Source: Spirochaetota bacterium
GTDB taxonomy: Bacteria > Spirochaetota > Spirochaetia > SZUA-6
Assembly (NCBI GenBank): GCA_013151965.1
Contig: JAADHF010000118.1
Coordinates: forward strand, 18,920-69,007
Direction: 5' to 3'
DNA length: 50,088 bases
In this document: positions 7,562 through 16,554 of the stretch, piece after piece
Layout: each line of letters begins with the position of its first letter
How positions within the stretch are numbered: the stretch's first letter is position 1
Translations under genes and position numbers: made by a program
The notes under the pieces: model-generated
What the model saw: the letters and a program-made list of their open reading frames with translations, nothing else
What the model was told of the DNA's origin: nothing
Database searches by the model: none

Positions 7562-8476
7562 ATGACAGAGAATTTAATAGAACTTATTAACGTGGAAAAG
7601 AGTTTCAGCTCGTTAAAAGCCGCAGATAATATAACCTTTTCCGTAAAAAGAGGGTCCATCTACGGGCTGCTCGGTCCCAATGGTGCCGGAAAAACGACAA
7701 TAATAAGAATGATAATGAATATTCTTGCACCTGACAGGGGCAGGATTACCATAAACGGCAAAAAGATATCCGAGGACAGCAAAGACAGTATAGGTTACCT
7801 GCCGGAAGAGAGGGGACTCTATAAAAAGCTTAAAGTAAACGAGATGCTTCAGTTTATAGGGCAATTAAAAAGCGTCGGCACTTCGGAACTTCAAAGCAGT
7901 ATCGATAAATGGCTGGAAATTTTTGAATTGACAAAATGGAAAAACAACAGAATTTCAGAACTTTCCAAAGGAATGACCCAGAAAGTCCAGTTTATCGGCT
8001 CTGTTATACATAACCCCGAGCTGCTTATTCTTGACGAACCTTTCTCCGGACTGGATCCTATAAGCGCCGATATGATGAACGGAATAATACTAAAACTTAA
8101 CAGCGAAGGGACAACAATCCTATTTTCCACTCATATTATGGATCATGCGGAAAAAATCTGCAGCAATATTTTTTTAATCGATAGGGGGAAAGGCATACTC
8201 TCCGGGCCTTTGCAGCAAATCAAGGATAACCTGGGTAAAAAATCCATTATTATTGAATTTGACGGGAACGGCGGTTTTATAAAATCGCTGCCGATGGTGG
8301 AGAAGGTAATCGAATACACCCGTTTCGTGGAAGTCGAACTTAAGGACAGCCGCAAATCCGATGAATTCTTAAAGTCGATTATCGGAAAGATTGAAATACA
8401 TAAATTCGAGGTAGTCTCCCCTTCCCTTCATAAGATTTTCATAGATACGGTCGGCGAAAATGAAAAACCGGAGTAA
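7562..8476 (+). CDS. ABC transporter ATP-binding protein (NatA-type exporter)
   Basis: This 304-aa ABC ATPase has Walker A GPNGAGKTT (about residues 38-46), signature LSKGMTQKVQ (about 137), Walker B LLILDEPFSGLD (about 157) and the H-loop STHIMDHAEK. About 80 extra C-terminal residues are typical of the DrrA/NatA exporter group. It is followed after 39 bp by its membrane partner. The pair resembles NatAB/YhaQP-type efflux systems for sodium, drugs or lipids; the substrate is unknown. A GGAG site lies 7 bp before the ATG. Confidence 0.92.
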   Translation: MTENLIELINVEKSFSSLKAADNITFSVKRGSIYGLLGPNGAGKTTIIRMIMNILAPDRGRITINGKKISEDSKDSIGYLPEERGLYKKLKVNEMLQFIGQLKSVGTSELQSSIDKWLEIFELTKWKNNRISELSKGMTQKVQFIGSVIHNPELLILDEPFSGLDPISADMMNGIILKLNSEGTTILFSTHIMDHAEKICSNIFLIDRGKGILSGPLQQIKDNLGKKSIIIEFDGNGGFIKSLPMVEKVIEYTRFVEVELKDSRKSDEFLKSIIGKIEIHKFEVVSPSLHKIFIDTVGENEKPE

Positions 8477-8515
8477 GACAAAGGCGGTACACAACCGCAT
8501 AATGAGGTATAAACG

Positions 8516-9745
8516 ATGATCTCTAAAATGTTAACAGTTGCAAAGTACTCTTTTAAAATGACAGCGGCTAATAAAGGCTTTATTATCATTACAATATTAG
8601 GTCCCTTTCTGATACTTGCCGTTTCCGTACTCCCCGGATTACTTGCACAATCTTCGAAAGGGATTCCGGAAAATACTGTAATCGGAATAGTCGGAGCGGA
8701 TACAAAACTTCTTAATACCTTAAAACCGGCATTCGAACAAAGCGGGATTATTCTAAAAGCCGGAACCGATATTTCCGTATTAAAAAAGAGAGTTTCCGGC
8801 GACACATTGCATGGGGCACTCCTGCTTCCGCAGAATTATCTTAAAGCGGACAAATTTACATACTACTCCAAAACTGGCACCGATATAATAGTAACAAAAA
8901 CTTTAGAAGAAATACTGGACAGGGTTATTATTGCAGAGAGGCTTAAAAAAGCAGGATTGAATCCTGCGGAGATTTCTAATCTTACCGTAAAACCGCAGAT
9001 CGTTATGCAGAAAACGGGAGAAAAATCTTCATCGGAAAAAGGCAATAGTTTTTTAAGCCTGCTTCTAACATCCCTTTTCTTTGTGATGCTCCTCTATATG
9101 ACGGTACTTCTCTACGGACAGGCAATCGGCCGTTCCGTTGTTACCGACAAAACATCAAAAATCGTGGAAATCCTCCTGTCATCGGCACGTCCGCAGGATT
9201 TAATGTTCGGTAAAATCTTAGGTATCGGTCTGGCAGGCATACTGCAGTATGCGGTATGGGTGAGTATGGCCATTCTTTTAATCCATATAATAGGCCCGCT
9301 CTTTAGTATAAACCTGCCCTCCGCTATCTCCGTAAGTATATTTCTGTTTCTTGTTCTATTTTTTATACTGGCATTCTTTCTTTATGCATCGCTCTATGCT
9401 GCAATCGGCGCGGCGTCTGACGACGAACAAAACTTAGGACAGCTCTCCTGGCCGCTTATTATATTTCTGGTAATCCCCATGGTACTTATTTCAGCACTGG
9501 TTATGAATCCCGACAGCGGATTTTCACAGTTTCTCTCCTTTTTCCCTTTAACCGCTCCGATTGTAATGTTCATAAGGGTAAGCGTTAATATGCCTCCCGT
9601 ATGGCAGATTCTTCTCAGTATTGCCATTATCACAGCAACAATCACTGCTGCGGTCATCGGAGGATCAAAGATATTCAGGGTTGGTATTTTAATGACGGGA
9701 AAGCGCTTTAAATTTCATGAAATTATCAAATGGATCAGATATTAA
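8516..9745 (+). CDS. ABC-2 type exporter permease (NatB-type)
   Basis: This 409-aa membrane protein has one N-terminal membrane helix (about residues 20-42), a large extracytoplasmic domain (about 45-180) and a C-terminal block of about five or six membrane helices (about 180-395). This is the ABC2_membrane_3/NatB architecture. The segment GRSVVTDKTSKIVEILLSSA (about residue 205) is a hallmark of the family, the cytoplasmic coupling region next to the ATPase. It forms an exporter with the preceding gene. Confidence 0.9.
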   Translation: MISKMLTVAKYSFKMTAANKGFIIITILGPFLILAVSVLPGLLAQSSKGIPENTVIGIVGADTKLLNTLKPAFEQSGIILKAGTDISVLKKRVSGDTLHGALLLPQNYLKADKFTYYSKTGTDIIVTKTLEEILDRVIIAERLKKAGLNPAEISNLTVKPQIVMQKTGEKSSSEKGNSFLSLLLTSLFFVMLLYMTVLLYGQAIGRSVVTDKTSKIVEILLSSARPQDLMFGKILGIGLAGILQYAVWVSMAILLIHIIGPLFSINLPSAISVSIFLFLVLFFILAFFLYASLYAAIGAASDDEQNLGQLSWPLIIFLVIPMVLISALVMNPDSGFSQFLSFFPLTAPIVMFIRVSVNMPPVWQILLSIAIITATITAAVIGGSKIFRVGILMTGKRFKFHEIIKWIRY

Positions 9746-9841
9746 ACCTTAAATAGAATACAACATAAACTCATGTTCAAAACAGTAATAGAACAGAAAA
9801 GTCTTATAGAATAAGTTTTTAAAATGGCTTATTAAAGGCTC

Positions 9842-9870
9842 TTGACTATTAGAAAACAAAAGAATACAAT
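9842..9870 (+). promoter_or_regulatory. Sigma-70 type promoter for the SDR-DegT operon
   Basis: TTGACT (9842-9847), a 17-bp spacer and TACAAT (9865-9870) lie 20 bp upstream of the SDR start codon, giving a very short leader. Spacing and boxes are near consensus. Confidence 0.6.
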
Positions 9871-9890
9871 AAGAACCGGGGGTATATAGG

Positions 9891-10826
9891 ATGGCAAAAA
9901 AGATACTAATCACAGGCGGAGCGGGTTTTGTTGCCGGCAACATTATAAAGCAGTCACTGAACTTTACTCTTTTATCTTCCGGGCAGAAAGAAGAAATCAG
10001 AATCACCGCTCTGGACAAATATAGGGCTGTTTACAAACAGAACAACCTTGTCTGGCTGACAGCAGACCTGTTAGAGAAAAATAATTTACAGCGAATCTTA
10101 AAAAACAGTAATCCAGATGTCATTATCCACCTTGCGGCCCTGTCGGATATAGACTACTGCGAAGCAAATAAAGGTATTGCAGAAAAGATAAATGTCGGTG
10201 TAACTAAAATTCTCGTGGATTTCTGCAGTGATACAGGCTGCCGGTTAATTTATTTTTCATCGGACAGCGTATTCGATGGGAAAAAAGGACTGTACAAAGA
10301 GGAAGATATTCCGGAACCGCTTCACTTTTACGGAAAAACAAAAATAGCCTCGGAGAATATTATCAGGGAAACGATAGATAACTATGTTATTATCCGCCCT
10401 TCTTTAATAATGGGACTTCCCGTATTCGAAGAGGGGAACTCTTTTCTCCGGAGAATGATTAAATCTTTAAAAAGGGGAGAACAGGCGGCTTTTCCGAAAG
10501 CAGAGATACGTTCTCCTGTTGATGCCATAACCTTAAGCAGATCGGTGTTGGAATTATCACTTATATCATACAGAGGTTATCTGCATATCGCAGGCAATGA
10601 TATTCTTACAAGATACGATATGGCAAAAAGGATAGCCGAAAAACTAAACTATCCTGGCAGCCTTATTATTGACAAAAAGCCGAAGGTTTTAAGCGGGCGC
10701 GCACCAAGGCCTGCAGATGTAAGTCTGGACAACAGCAAAGCAAAGGGGGTCCTTAAAACACCCATGGCAGGTCTGGATAAAGGGCTTGAATTAATAATAG
10801 AGAACAGGGGGAATAAGGCCTTATGA
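9891..10826 (+). CDS. NAD(P)-dependent SDR epimerase/reductase (RmlD-like)
   Basis: This 311-aa extended SDR protein has the Rossmann motif TGGAGFVAG (residues 7-15), HLAALSDIDYCE in the RmlD style, SSDSVFDGKKG, and the catalytic Tyr-Lys pair in YGKTK. RmlD-type proteins reduce keto-sugar nucleotides such as dTDP-4-dehydrorhamnose; related ones are regulatory. The gene overlaps the DegT aminotransferase by 4 nt. The two may make a modified (amino or deoxy) sugar nucleotide for a surface polysaccharide, although no glycosyltransferases are nearby. Confidence 0.87.
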   Translation: MAKKILITGGAGFVAGNIIKQSLNFTLLSSGQKEEIRITALDKYRAVYKQNNLVWLTADLLEKNNLQRILKNSNPDVIIHLAALSDIDYCEANKGIAEKINVGVTKILVDFCSDTGCRLIYFSSDSVFDGKKGLYKEEDIPEPLHFYGKTKIASENIIRETIDNYVIIRPSLIMGLPVFEEGNSFLRRMIKSLKRGEQAAFPKAEIRSPVDAITLSRSVLELSLISYRGYLHIAGNDILTRYDMAKRIAEKLNYPGSLIIDKKPKVLSGRAPRPADVSLDNSKAKGVLKTPMAGLDKGLELIIENRGNKAL

Positions 10827-12016
10827 AATCACCTGAAATCAAATATGATCTGCAGATAAAACACGGCAACATCTACGGCAAAGAAGAAGAAAAAACCGTT
10901 ATCGATATTCTGCGGCGTAAAGCTCCGACCTCGGGAATCGAATGTAAGAATTTCGAAGAAGAATTTGCAGAATACTGCGGCGTAAAGTATGCACGGGTAG
11001 TAACAAACGGTACGGCGGCCCTTTTTCTGTCCGCGATAGGTATCGGCATAAGACCGGGCGATAAAGTGCTTACCACGCCCTTAACATGGATTGCCACGGC
11101 TGCGGCACCTGCGACTTTAGGTGCGGATGTGGATTTTGTGGATATCGATCCTGAAAACTACAATATCGATCCCGAAAAGTTAAAAGAAAAGGTTACCCCG
11201 GATACAAAAGCTGTTTTTGTCGTTCATTTATACGGCCAGACATGCGATATGGACCCGATTCTCGAGCTGTCGGAAAAGTACGGTTTCGCGGTAATAGAGG
11301 ATGCATGTCACGCCGTAGGAGCGGATTACAGGGGTAAAAAAGCCGGAAGCATCGGGACAACAGGCTGTTTCAGCTTTCATGAACAGAAAAATATTTCCAC
11401 CCTCGGCGAGGGCGGAATGATAACGACAAATGATAGTGATATATACGAAAGAATCTCGCTCTACAGATCGCACTGTGCACGTGTATACGGAAAAAGTACA
11501 AAGTACTGCAGTATCGATGAGACGCAGTATCCAATGGGAAAGAAGTTCTGGTATCAGAATTTTGATGATACGGGATACAACTTCAGAATGACGGATATAC
11601 AGGCGGCAGTCGGCAGAGTTCAGCTTAAAAAACTGGATTTATTCAACCTGAAAAGAATAGAAAATGCAAATTATCTTACAGAGAGACTAAAGGAAATTAA
11701 AGGACTAAAACTTCCGAAAGTTATGCCATGGGGCAGACATGTGTATCATCTCTACCCTGTTGTTATTCAGCCGGAAATATTCGGAATGAACAAGGAAGAT
11801 TTTATCTATACAATGCTCCATGAAAAGGGAATTAAAATGGGCACCCATTATACACCGGTAGTGCCTTTAACATGGGCTTTTAAAAAGAGGGGATTTAAAG
11901 ATGGGCAGTTTCCGGTTGCGGAATCGGTAGTCGGGAATCTTATAACCCTGCCGATTAACCCGGGACAGACGAAAGAAGCCCTGGATTATCTTATAGACAG
12001 CATTAAAAGCCTTTAA
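10823..12016 (+). CDS. DegT/DnrJ/EryC1/StrS-family aminotransferase
   Basis: This 397-aa PLP enzyme of the sugar aminotransferase family has the N-terminal TNGTAALFLSAIGIG motif (phosphate-binding region), VIEDACHAVGADYRGKKAG with the Asp that contacts the PLP ring nitrogen, and the Schiff-base Lys in FSFHEQKNISTLGEGG. Such enzymes transaminate keto-sugar nucleotides from glutamate. It is translationally coupled to the SDR gene. A strong bidirectional hairpin follows. Confidence 0.93.
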   Translation: MKSPEIKYDLQIKHGNIYGKEEEKTVIDILRRKAPTSGIECKNFEEEFAEYCGVKYARVVTNGTAALFLSAIGIGIRPGDKVLTTPLTWIATAAAPATLGADVDFVDIDPENYNIDPEKLKEKVTPDTKAVFVVHLYGQTCDMDPILELSEKYGFAVIEDACHAVGADYRGKKAGSIGTTGCFSFHEQKNISTLGEGGMITTNDSDIYERISLYRSHCARVYGKSTKYCSIDETQYPMGKKFWYQNFDDTGYNFRMTDIQAAVGRVQLKKLDLFNLKRIENANYLTERLKEIKGLKLPKVMPWGRHVYHLYPVVIQPEIFGMNKEDFIYTMLHEKGIKMGTHYTPVVPLTWAFKKRGFKDGQFPVAESVVGNLITLPINPGQTKEALDYLIDSIKSL

Positions 12017-12089
12017 CCGGCCGAACAATTACCTGCATGCAGAAGATTTTTACTCCCGGACTGATGCGCCCTGCCGGGCGCACCAAAAT

Positions 12090-12127
12090 AAGGCAGTACG
12101 GAGAAATTTCATAATCCGTACTGCCTT
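12090..12127. terminator. Bidirectional rho-independent terminator
   Basis: The arms AAGGCAGTACGG (12090-12101) and CCGTACTGCCTT (12116-12127) form a perfect 12-bp stem with a 14-nt loop, flanked by an A-rich side on the left and TTTATTTTAT on the right. It separates the convergent aminotransferase and ABC binding-protein genes. A second small hairpin, GCGCCC-TGCC-GGGCGC, lies just before it (12066-12081). Confidence 0.85.
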
Positions 12128-12153
12128 TTATTTTATATTAAATTTAAAGCAGC

Positions 12154-13254
12154 TTACTGGATCGCCGCCACATCATCCCATCCTGAAGCAATAGCTTTTG
12201 CCGCCTTTCCCAGGACGGATGCATCTTTTACAAACTTAACAACTTTATAGTCCCCGGCAGGAGGAAATTTCGCCGCCAGGTCGGCAGGAATTTTTACGTT
12301 TTTCCTTATCGGATGGACAAACCCCTTTGCATACTCTATCTGTCCGGCATCCGAATACTCTGTTTCCAGCAACAGTCTTGCTGCATATGGATGCGGTGCG
12401 CCTGCAGTTATGAACTGAATATACATACCCGCAACAGTACCATCCTGAGGTATTATAACTTTCAGCGAATCCATTCCAAGAGAATATTTTTTTGATAATC
12501 CGTCAAAATCCCAGAATATCGATATCGGAGCTTCTCCTTTCTGGATAGCAGATGTACTGGGCCTTACAGGCTTAATATTCCCGGCTTTCTTTAGCTTCTT
12601 AAAGTATTCGATTCCGGGCTGTACATTATTCACGCTTCCGCCGTGGGCGTATGCTGCAGCCAGAACCATCATATTCGCCGTACCCGATTCCCTGGGATCC
12701 TTTATGCAGACCATATTCTTATACTCAGGTTTTAAAAGATCTTCCCATGTCTTCGGGATATTCTTTACAATATCCGTATTAACTGTAAAGGCAATCGTAC
12801 CCCAGTAAGCTGCAGACCATAAACCGTTCGGATCCTTTGCAAAATCCGGTATTTCATTCCAATGCTGATTCTTATAGGGTTGGGAAAGACCCTCCGCCGT
12901 TATAATCGTGGCAAAGTTAAAACCAAGGTCTGTGGAATCCGCTACCGGAGCATTCTTCTCGGACTTCAGCGTGGAAATAATCGTACCGCTTCCCATATCC
13001 GTATCCATATCCTTTATGCCGTATTTGTCCCTCATGATCTTCATTATACCGCCGTAGTTAACCCAGTCATCAGGAAGCCCGTAGGATACAAGAACTCCTT
13101 CCTTTTTAGCTCTTGCTATAAGATCGTCCATATTAGTAGTTTTAACCGGCAGCGGCGCAGTGCTTTTTGCCTCTTTAGTTCCCCCGGCAAAAACAACCGA
13201 ACCTATTCCTGCAATCATTATTAAAACAGTAAAACCAATCAAAATCTTTTTCAT
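12154..13254 (-). CDS. ABC transporter substrate-binding protein (Fe3+/polyamine/AfuA-type fold)
   Basis: This 366-aa exported protein has a signal peptide (residues 1-23) ending in FAGGTKEAKS, again a spirochaete style without a lipobox. The mature part matches the periplasmic binding class II group that includes FbpA, AfuA and PhnS, with segments such as AKKEGVLVSYGLPDDW (about 50-65), WEDLLKPEYKNMV and YPTDV-like hinge regions. Annotation pipelines would call it an iron(III) binding protein. I see no FbpA-type paired tyrosines that I can assign, and the divergent operon is for sugars, so a sugar or sugar-phosphate ligand (as shown for AfuA) is at least as likely. It is the last gene of the permease operon. 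Confidence 0.85.
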   Translation of the reverse strand: MKKILIGFTVLIMIAGIGSVVFAGGTKEAKSTAPLPVKTTNMDDLIARAKKEGVLVSYGLPDDWVNYGGIMKIMRDKYGIKDMDTDMGSGTIISTLKSEKNAPVADSTDLGFNFATIITAEGLSQPYKNQHWNEIPDFAKDPNGLWSAAYWGTIAFTVNTDIVKNIPKTWEDLLKPEYKNMVCIKDPRESGTANMMVLAAAYAHGGSVNNVQPGIEYFKKLKKAGNIKPVRPSTSAIQKGEAPISIFWDFDGLSKKYSLGMDSLKVIIPQDGTVAGMYIQFITAGAPHPYAARLLLETEYSDAGQIEYAKGFVHPIRKNVKIPADLAAKFPPAGDYKVVKFVKDASVLGKAAKAIASGWDDVAAIQ

Positions 13255-13345
13255 TTTATCCCCCTTGCTTTTTTAAAATTGGTTTAATAAAAAATAATTT
13301 ATCTTTTACATCCTGTATCACCTCCCTTTTTTTAAACAGACAATT

Positions 13346-14143
13346 CTACCGCTTTATCTTCTGCGCCTTCTGCCTCTCCCTTGCAAGAAAAATAATAGTA
13401 ATAGAAAGGAGCATGGCGATAGTAAAGGCGACAACAGTAATTGCAGAAGCTATTCTTCCGTCCCTGCGTGTAAACTCAACGAGTAACATGGGCAGAGTTT
13501 TAAACCTTGCACCTGTGATTAAAACCGCCAGTGTATATTCTGCAAATATCGCCGAAAAAACAAGAAGACTCCCGCTTACCACTCCCGTTAGAATATTGGG
13601 ACCTATTATGTAAATAAGAATCTGCCGGGAATTCGCTCCCTGAAGCCGGGCCGCATCATTAATGGTGCGTAAATCCATCGCTTCCAGGGCATTGGCAATA
13701 GGCCTGTACATATAGGGCATGGAAAAAACAGAGCATGCACTTACAAGTAAAAACGGTGATCTTGCTATGGGAGGAACGTTAAATACCGCGATAAGCGCAA
13801 GAGCAAGGACAACACGGGGAATACCGAAGGGCAGAATTGTTAACAAATCCATCTGCAGTTTTACCCAGGGCAGGCGGGTATGAGCCGTATATGCAGCAGG
13901 AATGATTAGTATGAGGTTGACCATTACCGTATAGGATGCAAGAAGCAAAGAATTTTTAAGTGCAATTATAAAATACGGATGCTGAAAAGTTTTTAAATAC
14001 CACTCCAGTGTATATCCTTCCGGCAGAATAGTTCTGTCCCATCTTACGGCGATGGAAAACATGTATGTGGCAAGAATGGGAATAAGCATATAAACTGCAA
14101 ATAATAAAAGAAATATTATTTTAGAGATAATATTATCTTTCAT
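13346..14143 (-). CDS. ABC transporter permease (PotC/FbpB-type, second subunit)
   Basis: This 265-aa protein has six membrane segments. The EAA loop is recognisable around residues 155-175 (ALEAMDLRTINDAARLQGAN), the site that docks on the ATPase. It overlaps the upstream permease by 4 nt, so the two form a heterodimer. No ATP-binding subunit is encoded in this operon; one must be supplied from elsewhere. Confidence 0.9.
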   Translation of the reverse strand: MKDNIISKIIFLLLFAVYMLIPILATYMFSIAVRWDRTILPEGYTLEWYLKTFQHPYFIIALKNSLLLASYTVMVNLILIIPAAYTAHTRLPWVKLQMDLLTILPFGIPRVVLALALIAVFNVPPIARSPFLLVSACSVFSMPYMYRPIANALEAMDLRTINDAARLQGANSRQILIYIIGPNILTGVVSGSLLVFSAIFAEYTLAVLITGARFKTLPMLLVEFTRRDGRIASAITVVAFTIAMLLSITIIFLARERQKAQKIKR

Positions 14144-15015
14144 TTTTCCGCTCCGGCTGCGTGATTTATGGCAATCTTATATATTGTTATGCACAGGCCC
14201 ATAATAAGAAGCGAGACAGCTGCCATAGCTTTGGCAAGAGCCGGGTTATGAACAACCTCACCTTTAACAACAAAAGCAATCTGTGTTGTAACAAGCATCA
14301 ATTTTGATGCCACAAGCGTATAAGCCGTGGCATATGCTCCGTATGCATTTGCAAAGAGCAGTACAAAACCTGCTATAAGCGAAGGCGCCAATAAAGGGAA
14401 TCCGATATACCTCCAGTAGATAAAGGTTGTAGCACCCATATTAATGGCAGCCTCCCTCCACTCCTTCTGAAGGCCTGCAAAAGAAGGAATTATTAAGAGT
14501 ATCATCAGCGGAAGCTGAAAATAGGTATATGCGACGACCAACCCTGCATACGAATAAATTTGAAAATACGGATAAAGGTGGAGATTTAAAATCCGTGCAA
14601 AAAATAAGGTCACAACACCATTTGCTCCGAGTATAATGATAAATGCAAAGGCAAGCGGAGCGCCTGCAAAATTGGTTGTAACATTTGCCAGGGCCATGAA
14701 AAGCTCTTTAAGCCATTTGGTTTTTGTTTTTAATATACTGTAGCCGATAAAAGTTCCGAAAACCGTACCAAAAAGAGCGGTAATTGCAGACAATCGTATA
14801 CTGTTCCAGAACGAGAGCATATAAACAGGTTTTTTTAAACCTGCATAGTTCACCAGTGTAAAGGCTCCTGAAGGGTTGATAAAACTATCTTTAATAAGAA
14901 CAATTATGGGAATAATCTCAAAAACAATACAGAAAAGAAAAAAGGGAACCACCCATATACTGTCTATTGCCTTTGCTATTCCGGGATGCATAACACGAAA
15001 GCTCTGTTCCCGCAA
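14140..15015 (-). CDS. ABC transporter permease (PotB-type, first subunit), TTG start
   Basis: This protein of about 291 aa has six membrane helices and the EAA loop around EWREAAINMGATTFIYWRYIGFP. The frame is open upstream to an ATG at 15051, but a strong AGGAGG lies between the two. It sits 6 nt before an in-frame TTG at 15015, giving an N-terminus M(L)REQSFRVMHPG, so I prefer that TTG. It is the first gene of the importer operon and pairs with the downstream permease. Its promoter is the minus-strand half of the mirror-symmetric region at 15068-15144. Confidence 0.85.
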   Translation of the reverse strand: MREQSFRVMHPGIAKAIDSIWVVPFFLFCIVFEIIPIIVLIKDSFINPSGAFTLVNYAGLKKPVYMLSFWNSIRLSAITALFGTVFGTFIGYSILKTKTKWLKELFMALANVTTNFAGAPLAFAFIIILGANGVVTLFFARILNLHLYPYFQIYSYAGLVVAYTYFQLPLMILLIIPSFAGLQKEWREAAINMGATTFIYWRYIGFPLLAPSLIAGFVLLFANAYGAYATAYTLVASKLMLVTTQIAFVVKGEVVHNPALAKAMAAVSLLIMGLCITIYKIAINHAAGAEK

Positions 15016-15067
15016 AAAACACCTCCTCTTTGTACAATTTGAATATATCATTCTTAAAAATTAATTA

Positions 15068-15144
15068 ATAATAATTCATACACTGCTACTTTGTCAATAG
15101 TCTTTTTAAAGGGCTTTGACAAAGTCAAAAACATGACTTATAAT
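15068..15144. promoter_or_regulatory. Mirror-symmetric divergent promoters with a 10-bp inverted repeat
   Basis: Plus strand: TTGACA (15116-15121), a 17-bp spacer and TATAAT (15139-15144), a perfect consensus promoter for xylA. Minus strand: TTGACA (15097-15092), an 18-bp spacer and TATTAT (15073-15068), for the ABC permease operon. Both -35 boxes lie inside a perfect inverted repeat, ACTTTGTCAA (15088-15097) and TTGACAAAGT (15116-15125). A protein dimer bound here would control both directions; the ROK repressor encoded in the xylA operon is the obvious candidate. Confidence 0.75.
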
Positions 15145-15177
15145 ACATAAAAAAACAAACAGAAACGGAGTAAAGCG

Positions 15178-16491
15178 ATGAAAGATTACTTTCCTGATAT
15201 TTCAACCATCACATATGAGGGAAATAACTCAAAAAACCCTTATTCATTTAAATACTATAAAGCGGATAAAAAGATCGGTTCCAAAACCATGCACGAACAT
15301 CTTAAATTTGCACTCGCCTACTGGCATACATTAACGGGCAAGGGTGTAGATCCCTTCGGAGCGGACACCATGATACGGCCGTGGGATAACCTTGCCGATC
15401 CTATGGATAAAGCAAGGGCAAGAGTTGATGCATCATTCGAACTTATGCAGAAACTTGGTATTCGTTACTTCTGCCTGCACGACAGGGATATAGCTCCGGA
15501 AGCTGCTACCCTTAAGGAAACCAACAGGAACCTGGATATACTCGTCGAACTTATCGGAAAACAGATGAAGGCAACCGGAATTAAGCTTCTATGGGGAACG
15601 GCTAACATGTTTTTAAATTCGAGATATCTTCACGGAGCAGCCACATCGTGCAATGCAGATGTTTTCGCATATGCAGGCGCACAGGTTAAAAAAGCCATGG
15701 AAATAACAAAAGAGCTCGGCGGTGCCAACTATGTATTCTGGGGCGGGAGAGAAGGATACGAAACTCTTCTTAATACCGACATGGACTTTGAACTGGATAA
15801 TCAGGCGCGGTTACTCCGGATGGCTATAGACTATGCAAAGGAAATCGGCTTTACGGGACAGTTTTTAATTGAGCCGAAACCAAAAGAACCAACGAAACAT
15901 CAGTATGATTTCGATGTGGCTTCGGTCATGGTTTTTTTAAGAAAGTACGGCCTCGATAAGGATTTTAAGATAAATATAGAATCCAATCATGCAACACTTG
16001 CAGGGCATACCTTCCAGCACGAACTCTGCCTTGCAAGAATAAACAATATGCTGGGAAGTATCGATGCAAATCAGGGAGACCCTCTGCTAGGATGGGATAC
16101 CGATCAGTATCCGACAGATGTGTATAATGCCACACTTGCCATGTATGAGGTTCTGAAAAACGGAGGCCTGCACAGTGGAGGTATAAATTTCGATGCCAAA
16201 CCGAGAAGGGCGTCATTTGAACCATCCGATCTCTTTTTATGTTTTATAGCAGGGATGGATACATACGCAAAGGGGCTGGAAGCAGCATATAAACTGCTTA
16301 ATAACGGTGAACTGGAAGACTTTATCCGGGAAAGGTATTCAAGTTACAGCAGCGGTATAGGAAAAGACATAGTAGAAGGCAAAGCCGGATTAAAGGAACT
16401 GGAAGAGTATGCATTACAGCACGATCGTATAATTAATAACTCCGGCAGGCAGGAACTACTGGAAACTATAGTAAACAGATATATTCTGTAA
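15178..16491 (+). CDS. xylA: Xylose isomerase
   Basis: This 437-aa protein has the family's usual length for class II enzymes. The catalytic pair H101/D104 is in CLHDRD at the same numbering as E. coli Xyl[16 protein letters not shown] (about 190) and [15 protein letters not shown] (about 235) are signature motifs, and the metal ligands in [16 protein letters not shown] and the GSIDANQGD segment follow. It interconverts D-xylose and D-xylulose, and also glucose and fructose. It is the first gene of an operon with a ROK regulator and a phosphohexomutase. No xylulokinase is present in the window. Confidence 0.97.
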   Translation: MKDYFPDISTITYEGNNSKNPYSFKYYKADKKIGSKTMHEHLKFALAYWHTLTGKGVDPFGADTMIRPWDNLADPMDKARARVDASFELMQKLGIRYFCLHDRDIAPEAATLKETNRNLDILVELIGKQMKATGIKLLWGTANMFLNSRYLHGAATSCNADVFAYAGAQVKKAMEITKELGGANYVFWGGREGYETLLNTDMDFELDNQARLLRMAIDYAKEIGFTGQFLIEPKPKEPTKHQYDFDVASVMVFLRKYGLDKDFKINIESNHATLAGHTFQHELCLARINNMLGSIDANQGDPLLGWDTDQYPTDVYNATLAMYEVLKNGGLHSGGINFDAKPRRASFEPSDLFLCFIAGMDTYAKGLEAAYKLLNNGELEDFIRERYSSYSSGIGKDIVEGKAGLKELEEYALQHDRIINNSGRQELLETIVNRYIL

Positions 16492-16554
16492 CAGCTATTG
16501 AATGAGATTCAAGTTTCTATGTAAGATGTACTTTAGAAAAAACGGAGAAAAACT

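Noticed and set aside
15016..15051. ATG start at 15051 for the first permease of the iron-type importer
   Set aside because: The strong AGGAGG site lies downstream of that ATG and correctly precedes a TTG at 15015.
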